From positions 1,145,551-1,209,550 of the forward strand of contig NC_085093.1 in the NCBI RefSeq assembly GCF_963422355.1: a DNA stretch of 64,000 bases, given 5' to 3'. Numbering within the stretch: position 1 is the stretch's first letter; each line of letters starts with the position of its first letter. The notes beneath the pieces are model-generated. The model was given only the letters and a program-made list of their open reading frames with translations. It made no database searches and was not told the DNA's origin. The translations under genes were made by a program, and so were the position numbers. Shown one piece after another: positions 49,023 through 58,541 of this stretch. The DNA comes from Corticium candelabrum (taxonomy: Eukaryota > Porifera > Homoscleromorpha > Homosclerophorida > Plakinidae).

Positions 49023-49484
49023 GTGTGCGTGTGTGCGTGTGTGTGCGTGCGTGTGTGCGCGCGCGCGACCTACCATCAACAACTAGAGTCGATGTTGTTG
49101 CTGCTGCTTGACTAGAAGCTCCCATTCTGTGAGGGTTAGAAAAAAGGCCCGGCTCTTCGTATCTTCCTTTCTTGCCGAATGGCTCAGACCGACTCTCATC
49201 TCCTTCTCTTACAGCTCGCTTGCGATGAACAACCGCAGCCAAGCTGTCTGACTCACTGAGAACGCCACGACTTCCAGTAGGCTTGGAACCTGTGTATAGA
49301 CACATAAATAACATGTACAGCAAATATAGCAACCGCTCAAGTATACCAAGCATGATGAACTCTCCTCCTGGAAGATGTCCTGCAGAAATAAAATATCGAG
49401 AAAAACGTTGAATGATGGGATACGGTTTTCAAAGAGTTATACACCTTTTCCCTTCATCTGACGCTTGATACCCCGTTTATCCAT
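34083..49484 (-). CDS. INTS1: Integrator complex subunit 1
   Basis: INTS1 is the large scaffold of the nuclear Integrator complex, which processes snRNA 3' ends and terminates paused RNA polymerase II. The gene looks complete, with over 25 exons across 15 kb. The start exon reads MDKRGIKRQMKGKG (ATG at 49484), then LPGGEFIMLG (near 49360). Family blocks follow in order: ICGAVKQLRASRGRCDSAVY (near 48780), YVEDSLGDRIWVDSEHC (near 48160), LEMWLQNPK (near 47440), VPILSANVLAF (near 48390), NYPTLRCMMEMVIT (near 43490), SMSWLVDLIQSSSGSLDLLP (near 42100), ILVDWLERLDPELSS (near 37620), and a C-terminus HAFLLAERRSEEGLEFL before TAG at 34083-34085. Its introns contain a MITE, a retrotransposon 3' end and several CAGA/TCTG tracts. 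I did not place every exon. Identity is secure from many collinear blocks remembered from the animal family. Confidence 0.92.
41100..41161. repeat. (ACAG)n tetranucleotide tract
   Basis: About 15 units of ACAG/GACA with one ACAA interruption, in an INTS1 intron. Confidence 0.95.
42390..43114 (-). mobile_element. 5'-truncated non-LTR retrotransposon with restriction-like endonuclease region, flanked by GACA repeats
   Basis: On the - strand, coding similarity begins right after a (GACA)n tract at 43091-43114 with [20 protein letters not shown]. It continues through RPDIIAFDAQSGCDVDLDIS, a PD-(D/E)xK-type endonuclease signature, and after two frame changes through REFKTYWRRCLFIALQRCNA to a stop near 42530. 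The 3' end is TGTATTGACAGACAGACAGA, running into a (GACA)n/(GAGACA) tract at 42390-42434. The copy lies in an INTS1 intron in the same orientation as the gene. Only the part downstream of the reverse transcriptase remains. The copy at 53770-54616 shows the same C-terminal module and the same 3' end. Confidence 0.75.
45151..45204. repeat. (CATA)n tetranucleotide tract
   Basis: About 13 units of CATA in an INTS1 intron, shortly before the MITE at 45305. Confidence 0.95.
45305..45853. mobile_element. MITE with TA target site and AAACATGTTTA sub-repeats
   Basis: The left end (GGCTGTGTCTCCACTTGTTG) and the inverted right end (GGGCACGTCTCCACTAGGG) form imperfect terminal repeats, with TA flanking both sides. 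Subterminal copies of AAACATGTTTA occur three times on the left and as variants (AAACAAGTTTA, AAACATGTTTA) on the right. At 549 bp with no credible protein, it fits a non-autonomous Harbinger/ISL2EU-type element. It lies in an INTS1 intron. Confidence 0.7.
48983..49068. repeat. (GT)n/(GTGC)n tract beside an INTS1 exon
   Basis: Pure GT for about 35 bp, then GTGTGC and GCGC units. It sits immediately beside the 3' border of the second INTS1 exon block on the - strand, so it lies close to a splice donor. Confidence 0.9.
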
Positions 49485-49673
49485 TTTGGAAGAAAGAAAC
49501 TTATTATCGCGCCTCTTTCGACGTTGAGCAAAAAAGAAACGTCTGGCAATCCCTCGACAGTCCCGGATAATCAGCTTCTCGATAGGTGGAGCTACAGGAC
49601 CTGTGCTGTGGAAGATTGGTGTGTGATGTAGCAATGACAGGACGAGGAATTTCTTACTTTTGATGGAAAACTG
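49485..49673. promoter_or_regulatory. Shared divergent promoter region, INTS1 / coiled-coil gene
   Basis: Only 189 bp separate the INTS1 start codon (-) from the start codon of the coiled-coil gene (+). Both 5' untranslated regions and promoters must fit here or overlap the neighbouring coding sequence. No TATA-like element stands out. Confidence 0.5.
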
Positions 49674-50803
49674 ATGGAAGAAACTCATAAAAACAAGTTG
49701 TCTCTGATAGCAAAACTGCACATGCACAAGCACAGGGAAGTAAAAGCTACAGAAGTGGGAATGAGCTATTGGGATTCCACAGTTTTGCAAGGACAACGTG
49801 AACAATTGACTTTCAAACGCAATGGTTTAGCGAGGGAAGACGCCTGCAGGAGGAGTCAGCGAACAAAAAAGAAACTTATGGCCATGGAGGCTCCTCATCG
49901 CCTTCCTCGACTAAGGTCGACTACATTTCCTCTAGATCCTGCTAGAACTTTACTACATCATTCTGTTCGTGGAAGTAAAAGAAGTAGAACTACAGCAAAC
50001 ATTATTCCATCAGATTCTATGCCCATAAAAGACAAAATAAATTTGAAAACTGCTGATGTGTTAAGGCACATAGATGCAAAGGATACTAGACATGTACATC
50101 AAACAGCAATATCTATTGCTTTTGAAGAAAACGACTTGAGACGGCGAATAGAAGAAGAAAAGAGAAAACAGAGACAGTTGCAGAGGTACTGTGATAATCA
50201 ATGAAATGAATGATGTAAGAAAATAAACTTTACTGTTATACTGTCTGTACTGCACAACTACAGTATTTGTGCTGATCCATCTGCTAGGTTTACAAGAAAT
50301 TATCGAAGTATGTTTCAAGTAACATTTCTAAAATTTATTTCAAGCCCAGGATTAGTAAACAACAACAAATTTAATAAGAAATTGTTGCATGAACTACCAA
50401 AAAGATTGTACAGTTCCTTTGCATTTGAAAATGTTAGGTCATTGTTTGGATATCTAAACAGGAATCACATGTGTATAGGAGTTTTGAAATAGCAAGGAAG
50501 GAACATCAGCAGGAAAGATTGCATGAATTGCGACAGTTGGAAAGGGAACGAGAGAGGCTTAGAGCAGAAGTGCAGTGTCGAGTGAAGAGTGAACACCATC
50601 TCAGCCGGATGTTATTCCAGCAAGGACTCCATATAGCCAGTCCTAGCATAGCAAGGTTGCAAAATGCTCGATTGGTAGCAGAACATCAAGGAGAAATTGT
50701 AGAAACTACCAAAGACAACAAACAAATAAAACTGGAATCAAATACTGAAAGCAATCAGATGAGACTCCAGTGGGAACTGATGAAAAGACCCACACGAAAG
50801 TGA
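49674..50803 (+). CDS. Coiled-coil protein of unknown function
   Basis: Three exons, 49674-50185, 50288-50318 and 50462-50803, give 885 nt (294 aa). The N-terminal 130 residues are basic (KHREVKATEVGMSYW, RSQRTKKKLMAMEAPHRLPR). From about residue 150 it is strongly charged and helical (ENDLRRRIEEEKRKQRQLQR, LHELRQLERERERLRAEVQC), typical of a coiled coil. It then ends with a Gln/Asn/Lys-rich tail, MRLQWELMKRPTRK. There is no signal peptide or membrane segment. I do not recognise the family; proteins of this kind are often ciliary or centrosomal, but nothing here proves that. It is head-to-head with INTS1. Confidence 0.7.
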
Positions 50804-50905
50804 GACAAGTATAATTGATACTAAATTATTATGTTTTACTGAAGGGGCTTTGGTATATATTGTATGTATATCTTTTCTACAAATACACTAATAGTCAAAA
50901 TTAGT

Positions 50906-52441
50906 TCACGGTCTATCAGAGTTTGAACGTCTCATGCCAGATATTGTACACGCAGAGAGACGCCGTCTAAGGCGATCAACAGCTGCATCTGTAATTTCAT
51001 CACAACATCCAACTGTCAATCGCCTTAGTTTGCTACAGCGAGCAACATGATCAAGACTTTCATCAGTTAGAAGAACACACCAGTGAAGCTTGAGGCTGAC
51101 CAACTCACAGCAATGCTGAGATATACCTAGAACAGCACTATCCGTCAACAAACCACATATACTCACATCCAATTCTTGAAGAGATGGACATAAACGAGAA
51201 ATGAGCCACAAACACCTGTCGCTAAGACTTTGACATATGCTGAGATCCAGCATAGCTAAACTGGACGGTAGTTTTTTGTAATTATCGGTATTAAAGATAT
51301 CATAGTCCACCCTAGGGTTCATTCCTTTACCAATTGACGGGCATTCCTGTAAAAGGAGCGTTAGCAGTTTAGTGCAGTGCTCCAATATTTTCAACACTCC
51401 CCTGTGTGTGATCTTATTGCACTGACGAAATCGAAGATGCTTCACATGTGGCAAACACTGTGACACACAAATGAGAGCATCATCACTAATAGACCGATTT
51501 GCTGAGATTTCCAAATGGTCTAAATGCCGGCATCCATTTGCAATGCTTTGCACACCACTATCAGTCACGCCATCTGACCCAAAAAGTCCAATATACTGTA
51601 GATCTCTACATCCATGAGCAAGTGCTTCAAGTCCCGCATCAGATATATCAAAGCAGAGGAACAAATGCAGATCCTTCATCTTATTACATGAATTAGCAAT
51701 GGCCACAATGCTAACATCGCTAACATGCTCAGTAAAATCCAAATGCAGACTCTCCAAATTTGGATTTTGACTAACAACTTCTACAAGTGACTGATCAGTT
51801 AGTCTTTCAATAGAATTCACATTGAAATATTGTAACTTTGAGCAAGAGGCACCAAACGCACTAACACCGCTGCCAGTCAACCGAGTGCAAGAATTGAGAC
51901 TGAGATACTCAAGATGGTGACAATTCTCAGCAAAATAGATTACACCTCCGTCTGTCAGTTTCTGATCACAGTATGACAAATCAAGATGTCTCAACTGTCT
52001 GCAGCATGTTGCAATAACTACAGCATCTTCATCCCTCAGATACGTGCAACCGGCCAGCACCAGAGTCGTCAGATATTGGACAGTCCACACAACGCCTTGC
52101 CTTTCGTCTGCCAACCTGTTCTTGCACCAAGACAATGAGAGCTCGTCGATATTACAAAACCGTTGCATGATCACGTCTACACCGTGAAGAGAGACACTGC
52201 AGCGTGTCAAATCGAGAGAACGAACGCGTGCTGCGTCTAGTCTCGTCGCTAGATGCTGTAGTGCTAAATTGATATCACAATGTGGAAACGTCGCAAAGAA
52301 ATCAATGTGCATCCAAAACTGAGCGTCGTAACAAATTCTCATCCATCGACGACATACGCGAGCTATTCGCAACAGATTACACTGGTCTAAGTAAACAAAT
52401 ACATGAAGCAGAAGCTCGTCGGACAGATGGTTGAAGTCCAT
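50906..52441 (-). CDS. Single-exon F-box/LRR protein
   Basis: 511 aa in one exon. An F-box occupies residues 1-45 (FNHLSDELLLHVFVYLDQCN, then ARVCRRWMRI) and should bind SKP1 in an SCF ubiquitin ligase. About a dozen cysteine-containing leucine-rich repeats follow (examples LRHLDLSYCDQKLTDGGVIY, LVSLKLHWCVLLTDESLDHV) and form the substrate-binding surface. Near residue 385 a repeat is interrupted by a loop with YDIFNTDNYKKLPSS. It resembles the FBXL2/FBXL20-type group, but I cannot assign an orthologue. Lack of introns is unusual for this window and fits an old retrocopy, though the frame is intact and likely functional. Confidence 0.9.
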   Translation of the reverse strand: MDFNHLSDELLLHVFVYLDQCNLLRIARVCRRWMRICYDAQFWMHIDFFATFPHCDINLALQHLATRLDAARVRSLDLTRCSVSLHGVDVIMQRFCNIDELSLSWCKNRLADERQGVVWTVQYLTTLVLAGCTYLRDEDAVVIATCCRQLRHLDLSYCDQKLTDGGVIYFAENCHHLEYLSLNSCTRLTGSGVSAFGASCSKLQYFNVNSIERLTDQSLVEVVSQNPNLESLHLDFTEHVSDVSIVAIANSCNKMKDLHLFLCFDISDAGLEALAHGCRDLQYIGLFGSDGVTDSGVQSIANGCRHLDHLEISANRSISDDALICVSQCLPHVKHLRFRQCNKITHRGVLKILEHCTKLLTLLLQECPSIGKGMNPRVDYDIFNTDNYKKLPSSLAMLDLSICQSLSDRCLWLISRLCPSLQELDVSICGLLTDSAVLGISQHCCELVSLKLHWCVLLTDESLDHVARCSKLRRLTVGCCDEITDAAVDRLRRRLSACTISGMRRSNSDRP

Positions 52442-52688
52442 CGACTAGCACTAAAACATCATCGAATGATTTTCATAACTCCGGGACACTCAACAAAATA
52501 CCCGGATTGCTCAGCAAACCTACTCCATCATTCACTAGTAGATCTCTATATATTTTCCAAGGTGTGCTCATCACACAAACTCAACTATGTAACAGCAAGA
52601 TTTTTTGTAAACAAATACAGTAAGTCAAATAGCATACAACAACCTGGAGCAGTAAAAACAAGCAACGAGATCACTAGTCTCTAAAATG

Positions 52689-52809
52689 CTATTGCCCATT
52701 GTAACTTGCAGCAAACTGTTTTGCTTGCACTCGAACTCTTTTATCATATTCCACTCTGTTTTGTCTATAGTAATAGAAATTGAAAAGTGATATAAAGGCC
52801 GTAGTGTGA

Positions 52810-52883
<74 letters not shown>

Positions 52884-55653
52884 ATGCTACAGTCAACAGA
52901 CTTCATGCTAGACTAGGTAGTGACTTTAGATATCTAATCATCATATGCTCTTCTACTCATGCGCCATACGTGTAAATTGTGTATGCTTCTGCTTGGGCTG
53001 GATCTTTTATATTTGGATCATTCAGTAAATCTTGAATACCCAACAAGATCTAAACAAGAGAAAGTTCAGCTTGTGGAGTGAGCAAGAACAAATGCTGTGA
53101 ACTTGTTTGATTGTAACTGCTGGTCTCCAGTCTTTCTCTTCATCCAATAGAGATAGACAGACTGTCCCCGATGGGTAAACATTAGGATGGAAGAGTGGAG
53201 GCTCAAATTTGCCTGTAAAAGCCATAGTCCAACAGAAATAATATGACAAATAACAAGCAGCAAACACACAGAGGAAGAAGATGCAGACAACTAATACACT
53301 GTTTAGGCTACATGTAATTAAATACAATATACTAATTTCACATAAACAAGTGGTGATTCTCAACCACTGGTACTGGAAAGTGTTGTAACATACCTCTCTC
53401 CATTCATTAAACCATTTTAGTACTACAATATGGCAAGGAAAAAATGGTAAGAAAATGGAAAGAAGTGTTAGTCTTGTGCTCTGGCTTGGTTGGTTAATTA
53501 AATTGGTTTGAGAAAAACGTTGAAATCCATCTGGTAGCAACAGTTGCTGTAAATTATCTACTAGTATGACAAACAACTGACACAAAGGCACTGTACTTAG
53601 TTACACAACAAGACCAACAAACAAATGAGACAAACCTACAGATGGACAGACAGTCAAAGCAGACAGACTTATAAGCAGATAGATCTTTTGTGGTCACTTC
53701 AACAATGGTAGCTGTTAAAGTTGTTAGCATGTTCTGTATTAAGATTTTTTATATTGAAATTTATGCTCGGTTCAGGTCGCTACAGGGACTTGGAGCAGGC
53801 GCATGGCTTGACTCAATACCTTCTTCTGCAAACCTTGCATTAAAACCCAGCGATTTTCGCTTAGCAATACACATGAGGTTGGGTCTTGAAATGCCCCCTC
53901 GGTTCTGTTGTCCCTATATGCGAATGCGGCAAAGATATTGATAAAGATGGCTATGACCTTCTCATATGTAAGACCGGCGGTGGGCCAATATGGACTCATG
54001 AGACATTGACTAGTGTTTGGAGCGACTGTCTACAGCATTTGAAGATGTCCCATCAGCGAGAACCGAGGAATCTTTATGTTAATAGTGACGACCGCCCCGT
54101 CATCGTTGTCTTTGACGCTCAACAGGGTTGTGACATTGAGCTAGACATCTCGGTGGCCCACCCATGGGCACTACATGTGATCTCTCGAGCAGCTCAGGAA
54201 GACGGCCCGGCCACAGCTACCCGTGAGATCAAGAAATCAGAGAAATATGCTAGAGAAAGGGATGTCTGGGGCCTCCCCTCTAACCAAATCCCATTAGTGT
54301 TCGAACACTTCGGACGTTGGGGCTCAGAGGCAGCTCAATTCCTGCACCGCCTGTCACTTCAGTCTATAGACAAAGAGGGAAGAAAGAACAGTCATGATTT
54401 TAAGACATTCTGGCATAGATGCATGTCGGTAGCTTTGCAAAGATGTAATGCTAGCATCATTAGCAGAAAGTTAGCAAGGCTTGGACATTCTAAGATCTTT
54501 ACAGTTGACAGTTCATTCACACGTAGTTAAATTATGGCGTCGACCGTTTGGGCCAGACTAGAATGTAATAGTGTTGTTCTTTGAAAATATATGTATTGAC
54601 AGACAGACAGACAGATAGATAAACAGGAACAACACAGGCAAACACAGACAAAAAATAAGAAAAAGACTATAAATGCTGTCAGAAGTTCACAAAACAGTCA
54701 TCCAACATATTAGGCCATTCAGATGCTCCTCCTAAATGTGACTAACTAAACTCAGCATTCAATGATGCAACACAAAGGCAGAGAACAACCTTTGTAATAA
54801 AGAAAAGGCAGCAACACTAAGCAGAGAAATAAAAAAGCTTACAAGAAAATTTTAAAGGAGTTTGTCTCAGCATGTTTAAAAAATTAAAATTAAAAGTGAA
54901 TATCGTAGTTGCTTTTTACTAAACATTGTATTTGTAAGCTTGAATGTAATGTCATGCTTTTGTAACTGTTAGACAGCAGCTTTGTTATATAGATTGATTT
55001 TAATTTCACGTTTGATAACACACCTACAGACAGGCCTGGGCTTGAGCATACTTTAGCAATTTGAAGTTAACTTAGCAAGTTTAGAAAATCATTTCCTTTA
55101 GAGTTAGATTGAATCTTAGAGTGAGGGTATTCTATCTTAGCCTAAAGTCAGTCAGACTAAGAAACAGACAGACAAGATACTGCGAATTTCAGAAATAGTT
55201 AATTCTAGACGTACATTTAGGAGGTGACGTTGGATAATCATCTCTAAATATCATCCTCAATTTGTACAAACCACCTTCCCAAGGAGTCTGCAAGAAAACC
55301 ACTCTCTATCACACAATAAGACTGAGCAACCACGCCGTGTCCATAACTCACTCCTTTCTTGCCAGGAATCGCTGCAAAATGAAACGAAAATTATTCTACA
55401 TTTCCTACACTTCATTGAGAATCAAACGAGACTCACCACACTCCCAGTTCATCAGGTTAAGCGTTCCATCCTGATTTTTCGTAGGTTTAGCGACGAAACC
55501 CTACAAAAATGACGAAATCAGCGTTTGAAGGATGATTATAGTAGACTTCAAGTCAGGACGTAAGAGCGAGTACAAAAGGTCACATACGAAGGGATGATCT
55601 TTTCTCCAAGCTTTTCGCTCTTCGCTAAGCCGCCCTACAGCAATACCGGACAT
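52689..55653 (-). CDS. UBE2I: SUMO-conjugating enzyme UBC9
   Basis: UBC9 takes SUMO from the E1 and passes it to lysines of nuclear and other proteins. Seven exons on -: 55588-55653, 55437-55500, 55352-55371, 55215-55287, 53103-53212, 52970-53049, 52689-52764; total 489 nt, 162 aa, close to the usual 158. The start [20 protein letters not shown], the HPN motif (FHPNVYPSG), the catalytic Cys in [11 protein letters not shown], and the tail [20 protein letters not shown] all match the family. The third exon is only 20 nt (IPGKKG). The 2.0 kb intron before the HPN exon contains an antisense retrotransposon fragment, and the last intron a (GT)n tract. Confidence 0.95.
52813..52882. repeat. (GT)n microsatellite in the last UBE2I intron
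   Basis: About 70 bp of TG dinucleotide between the last two UBE2I exons. Confidence 0.95.
53770..54616 (+). mobile_element. 5'-truncated non-LTR retrotransposon fragment, antisense in a UBE2I intron
   Basis: Coding similarity starts near 53770 ([19 protein letters not shown]), shifts frame near 53900, and runs to a stop at 54528-54530. It includes a zinc-knuckle remnant ([19 protein letters not shown]) in which an expected His is Asp. The endonuclease region [20 protein letters not shown] follows, with the RPD motif altered to RPV. A helical tail contains [20 protein letters not shown]. After 65 bp of non-coding sequence it ends TGTATTGACAGACAGACAGA at 54592 onward. Degenerate GACA units also lie upstream near 53640. 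The copy at 42390-43114 is of the same family. Confidence 0.75.
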
Positions 55654-56397
55654 CGAGCTTTTGAGCCAGTTCAATTAACGCGCGTTAGTCAAGGCTCGCT
55701 TGAATGCACGCGCTATGCAATGCCTGGACCTTGGTTAGTAAGCAACTTCCTAACAGCACGCTAGAATATTGACATCGGGCTGTTGAGTTGTTGAATAGAG
55801 ATACCATTGTCAACATTTGTGTCCGTTTATTAAAGTTTAATTAATTAGGTAAAGAAAATTATTAAGTTTCTAGCACATTGTACAGAGGTTTATATTTCTA
55901 GTACGAAGGTTTTTATATGCCTCACTTGGATGTGGTTTCTGCTAATTAATATATAAGTAGTGTTTGTTAAGCTTCCACACATGCATTGACAAGATGCATA
56001 TTTGCCTGCATGCTGATGAATGTTTGAGAACATCCTCCTACGCGTTGTTGTTCGATCCAGTCACTATCACTGTGTCAATTTAAATTGTCAGTACATATGA
56101 GACATTTTCTATAGATATTTGTACAGGTAGTCTTCAGTGCTTTATATTATACTTATGAATGCTATATTTGCTTTTTTTCATCAATTTGACTAGAGGAGAT
56201 GGGAATCCCACTCCTGTAATTCAACCTCTTTTTTGAAAATAATGCCATCTTCACATCCACTGTAATCTGAAGTACAAATAGAAAAACTCGGGAATATTTA
56301 GTTGTGTATAGTGTAGGACTTCTACTGCCCAGTGTGAAAGAAAACTTGCAAAAGCTAAGCCTTAACAAGTTGTTACACCTGATATCATGTCGTGTCC
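55654..56397. other. Intergenic region upstream of UBE2I
   Basis: AT-rich, with several TTAATTAA-like stretches and no coding exon that I can support. It contains the UBE2I promoter and the 3' untranslated region of the - strand gene beyond 56398. Confidence 0.3.
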
Positions 56398-58206
56398 TTA
56401 CACTTCAGCTGGCTGTCCATCTGTCTCTACTGGAATAAAGTAACCTAAACTGTGAACATCAAGATGCAAATCATCAGTTGTGGCAAGAAGTTCCTTAACT
56501 TCATCAACCAAAGGTTCAAATTCTTCCTCCTGAAGATGTAGTATCTTTGCAAGTATTTCAATAGACAAAACCCTCTTGTGATAGTCATCATAAGTGAGCT
56601 GACTTACAAGAACAGATGAGTCATCAGTTACTCTCAAAGACTCAATTAGAGATCGAGCGAAGTCACAAAGAAATCTTACAACAGAGGTTTCCTGTTTATA
56701 TCGGCAGAGTAAGACAATAAAAGGAATAGATACCTCACGACCATAGATGACATCACTAGACATTATCTGCCCCAGAAGTTGAAGAAGTACGAGAGCCTGT
56801 GTGACATCTAAAGCTGTGTGCTGTGCCAGAACAAGAAAAAGGTCAATATCCACCATTAGCAGTCCTGAGGTCTTCACTTGTCGAGTTACTTGTTCTATAA
56901 TTGATCCTACATTAAAATCCATATGCTTCTGAAGGCACTCACAAAAACTTGCTACGATAAAACGATAGACATGCTGGAATGATCGGTTGCCAAACATTGA
57001 GAAGACCAGCATATCCCAAACAGTGAACTGAAACTCTGAACTAATCTGATTCTGAATAGCTGCATCAAAGAGAGAAAATAAAACAGCATGGGACACAATT
57101 TGAACTTCAGATGATCTTGGGTCTCTGCATGTCATTTTGAACGTATCCAAAACGGCCTCTGTTGCTCCGGGTGATAACTCCATTTGCTTAGGAAGACAAA
57201 GCCACATTTTGGCAAGCAATGTGATTGCTTCTATACGATCACTAATGGCTAATGTGGGGCCACTGTAATGAAGAGCAAAGTCCAACACATGCTTAGACAC
57301 CTCGGGTTCTCTACAGAACAGCATCGACAGCTGGTCAGAGGAGGCCATGTGAAGCAGTTGGTGAACAAACGAGAGGAATGTGCGAGGAGATGCAAGTTTT
57401 GCTGGCAAAGCATTCTTGAAAAAATCCTGAAGATGGCCTTGACTAAACGAAAGAATAAGATCAATAATAGGAATTCGTTCCAGTCCACAGTCACAATAAG
57501 TAAAATAGAGTGATTCTAAAATGTGCAACCCACCATAACTGTGAGAAAACCACGCCCACAGAAATGTTCGGAAATCAGAGGAGATTCGTATTGCTCCTCT
57601 TCCCAATGCCACAAGTAAGTGTCCAGCCTTTGCAACATCATTTACATCACGTGAAGTCATGACGCCACCAAGCATATGCAATGTCTTGTACAGTCTCCCG
57701 ACGTTCTGCTGCTGTTTGCCTGTTACTGTCCTTACCAGCTGCTTCATGTTTTGCTTCACAATCAGCAACCAAGCAGGAACGAAATTTACAAGATTCTCGT
57801 GTAGTTCGCTTTCTGTGGAAGCACCACTCTTTTTCTTCCGTGGAAGACACCATCGTTGGAACGGACTTTCGGGCATCTCATTTAAGCTAGTTCTCGCTCC
57901 CGTTCCTGTGAAGTATTTAGAGACATCATCCTTCACTGCAGAAAGAGTAGACGGCGGAACGTTCAGCAGTTTGTTGAATGAAAGTCGGAAAAACTCTTCC
58001 GGAGTGCGACACTGTTGAAAAGTGTATAACCGTACGGAAACTTTTCGGCTCGATAAATTTGTAGGACGACCACCACCAGCAGCAGCCATCTGAAACTGAA
58101 GCCAAGAGTATACGCGTCTCGTAACAGTGCAATCTGTGCTGTACAGTAGCGATGGCAACCATGGCAACCTAAGCCTCGGAGCCCTAGGACAATCTAGCAG
58201 GCTCAT
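56398..58206 (-). CDS. Unidentified single-exon alpha-helical protein
   Basis: 602 aa open frame. A second Met at residue 40 (MAAAGGGRPTNL, ATG at 58089) is a plausible alternative start, since the first 39 residues look unlike the rest. From residue 70 on it is made of amphipathic helices resembling ARM/HEAT repeats (LLVALGRGAIRISSDFRTFL, FLSFVHQLLHMASSDQLSML, ALVLLQLLGQIMSSDVIYG). The C-terminus is acidic (LHLQEEEFEPLVDEVKELL). There is no signal peptide, membrane helix or catalytic motif. I do not recognise the family. The long intact frame strongly supports a real gene. Like its F-box neighbour it lacks introns. Confidence 0.8.
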   Translation of the reverse strand: MSLLDCPRAPRLRLPWLPSLLYSTDCTVTRRVYSWLQFQMAAAGGGRPTNLSSRKVSVRLYTFQQCRTPEEFFRLSFNKLLNVPPSTLSAVKDDVSKYFTGTGARTSLNEMPESPFQRWCLPRKKKSGASTESELHENLVNFVPAWLLIVKQNMKQLVRTVTGKQQQNVGRLYKTLHMLGGVMTSRDVNDVAKAGHLLVALGRGAIRISSDFRTFLWAWFSHSYGGLHILESLYFTYCDCGLERIPIIDLILSFSQGHLQDFFKNALPAKLASPRTFLSFVHQLLHMASSDQLSMLFCREPEVSKHVLDFALHYSGPTLAISDRIEAITLLAKMWLCLPKQMELSPGATEAVLDTFKMTCRDPRSSEVQIVSHAVLFSLFDAAIQNQISSEFQFTVWDMLVFSMFGNRSFQHVYRFIVASFCECLQKHMDFNVGSIIEQVTRQVKTSGLLMVDIDLFLVLAQHTALDVTQALVLLQLLGQIMSSDVIYGREVSIPFIVLLCRYKQETSVVRFLCDFARSLIESLRVTDDSSVLVSQLTYDDYHKRVLSIEILAKILHLQEEEFEPLVDEVKELLATTDDLHLDVHSLGYFIPVETDGQPAEV

Positions 58207-58541
58207 ATCCCTAATATTCGTTCCGCATTAATTTCAGCCTCTACAATATCTTTCTCTACAACTTACTTGCAAGCTTTATTGCTGCATTATTATTTCATAC
58301 AAACAAATTATCAGAAAATAGAGCACACAAGTACGTAGAGCACCAAGCTTGCCCAAAACTAGTAACTACAAAGAAAACGTTTCCTGCATTCTATACATAG
58401 CAAGAACTCTACCAGCACTCACCATACAGTCAGTGTATGTACATGCAGTTACACCAACCAGAACCATCACTGTCACCATGCAGTTCATAATGCAGTCACA
58501 AAAACTTTCACAACTCGATGAGCATTACAGCTATGGACAGT
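58207..58541. other. Short intergenic region
   Basis: 335 bp between the WDR45B stop codon and the first ATG of the unidentified helical gene, both on -. No feature was recognised. Confidence 0.3.

Noticed and set aside
53022-53591. 189-aa frame on the - strand with hydrophobic stretches
   Set aside because: It includes the UBE2I exon 53103-53212 but runs through its introns; the hydrophobic part is intronic.
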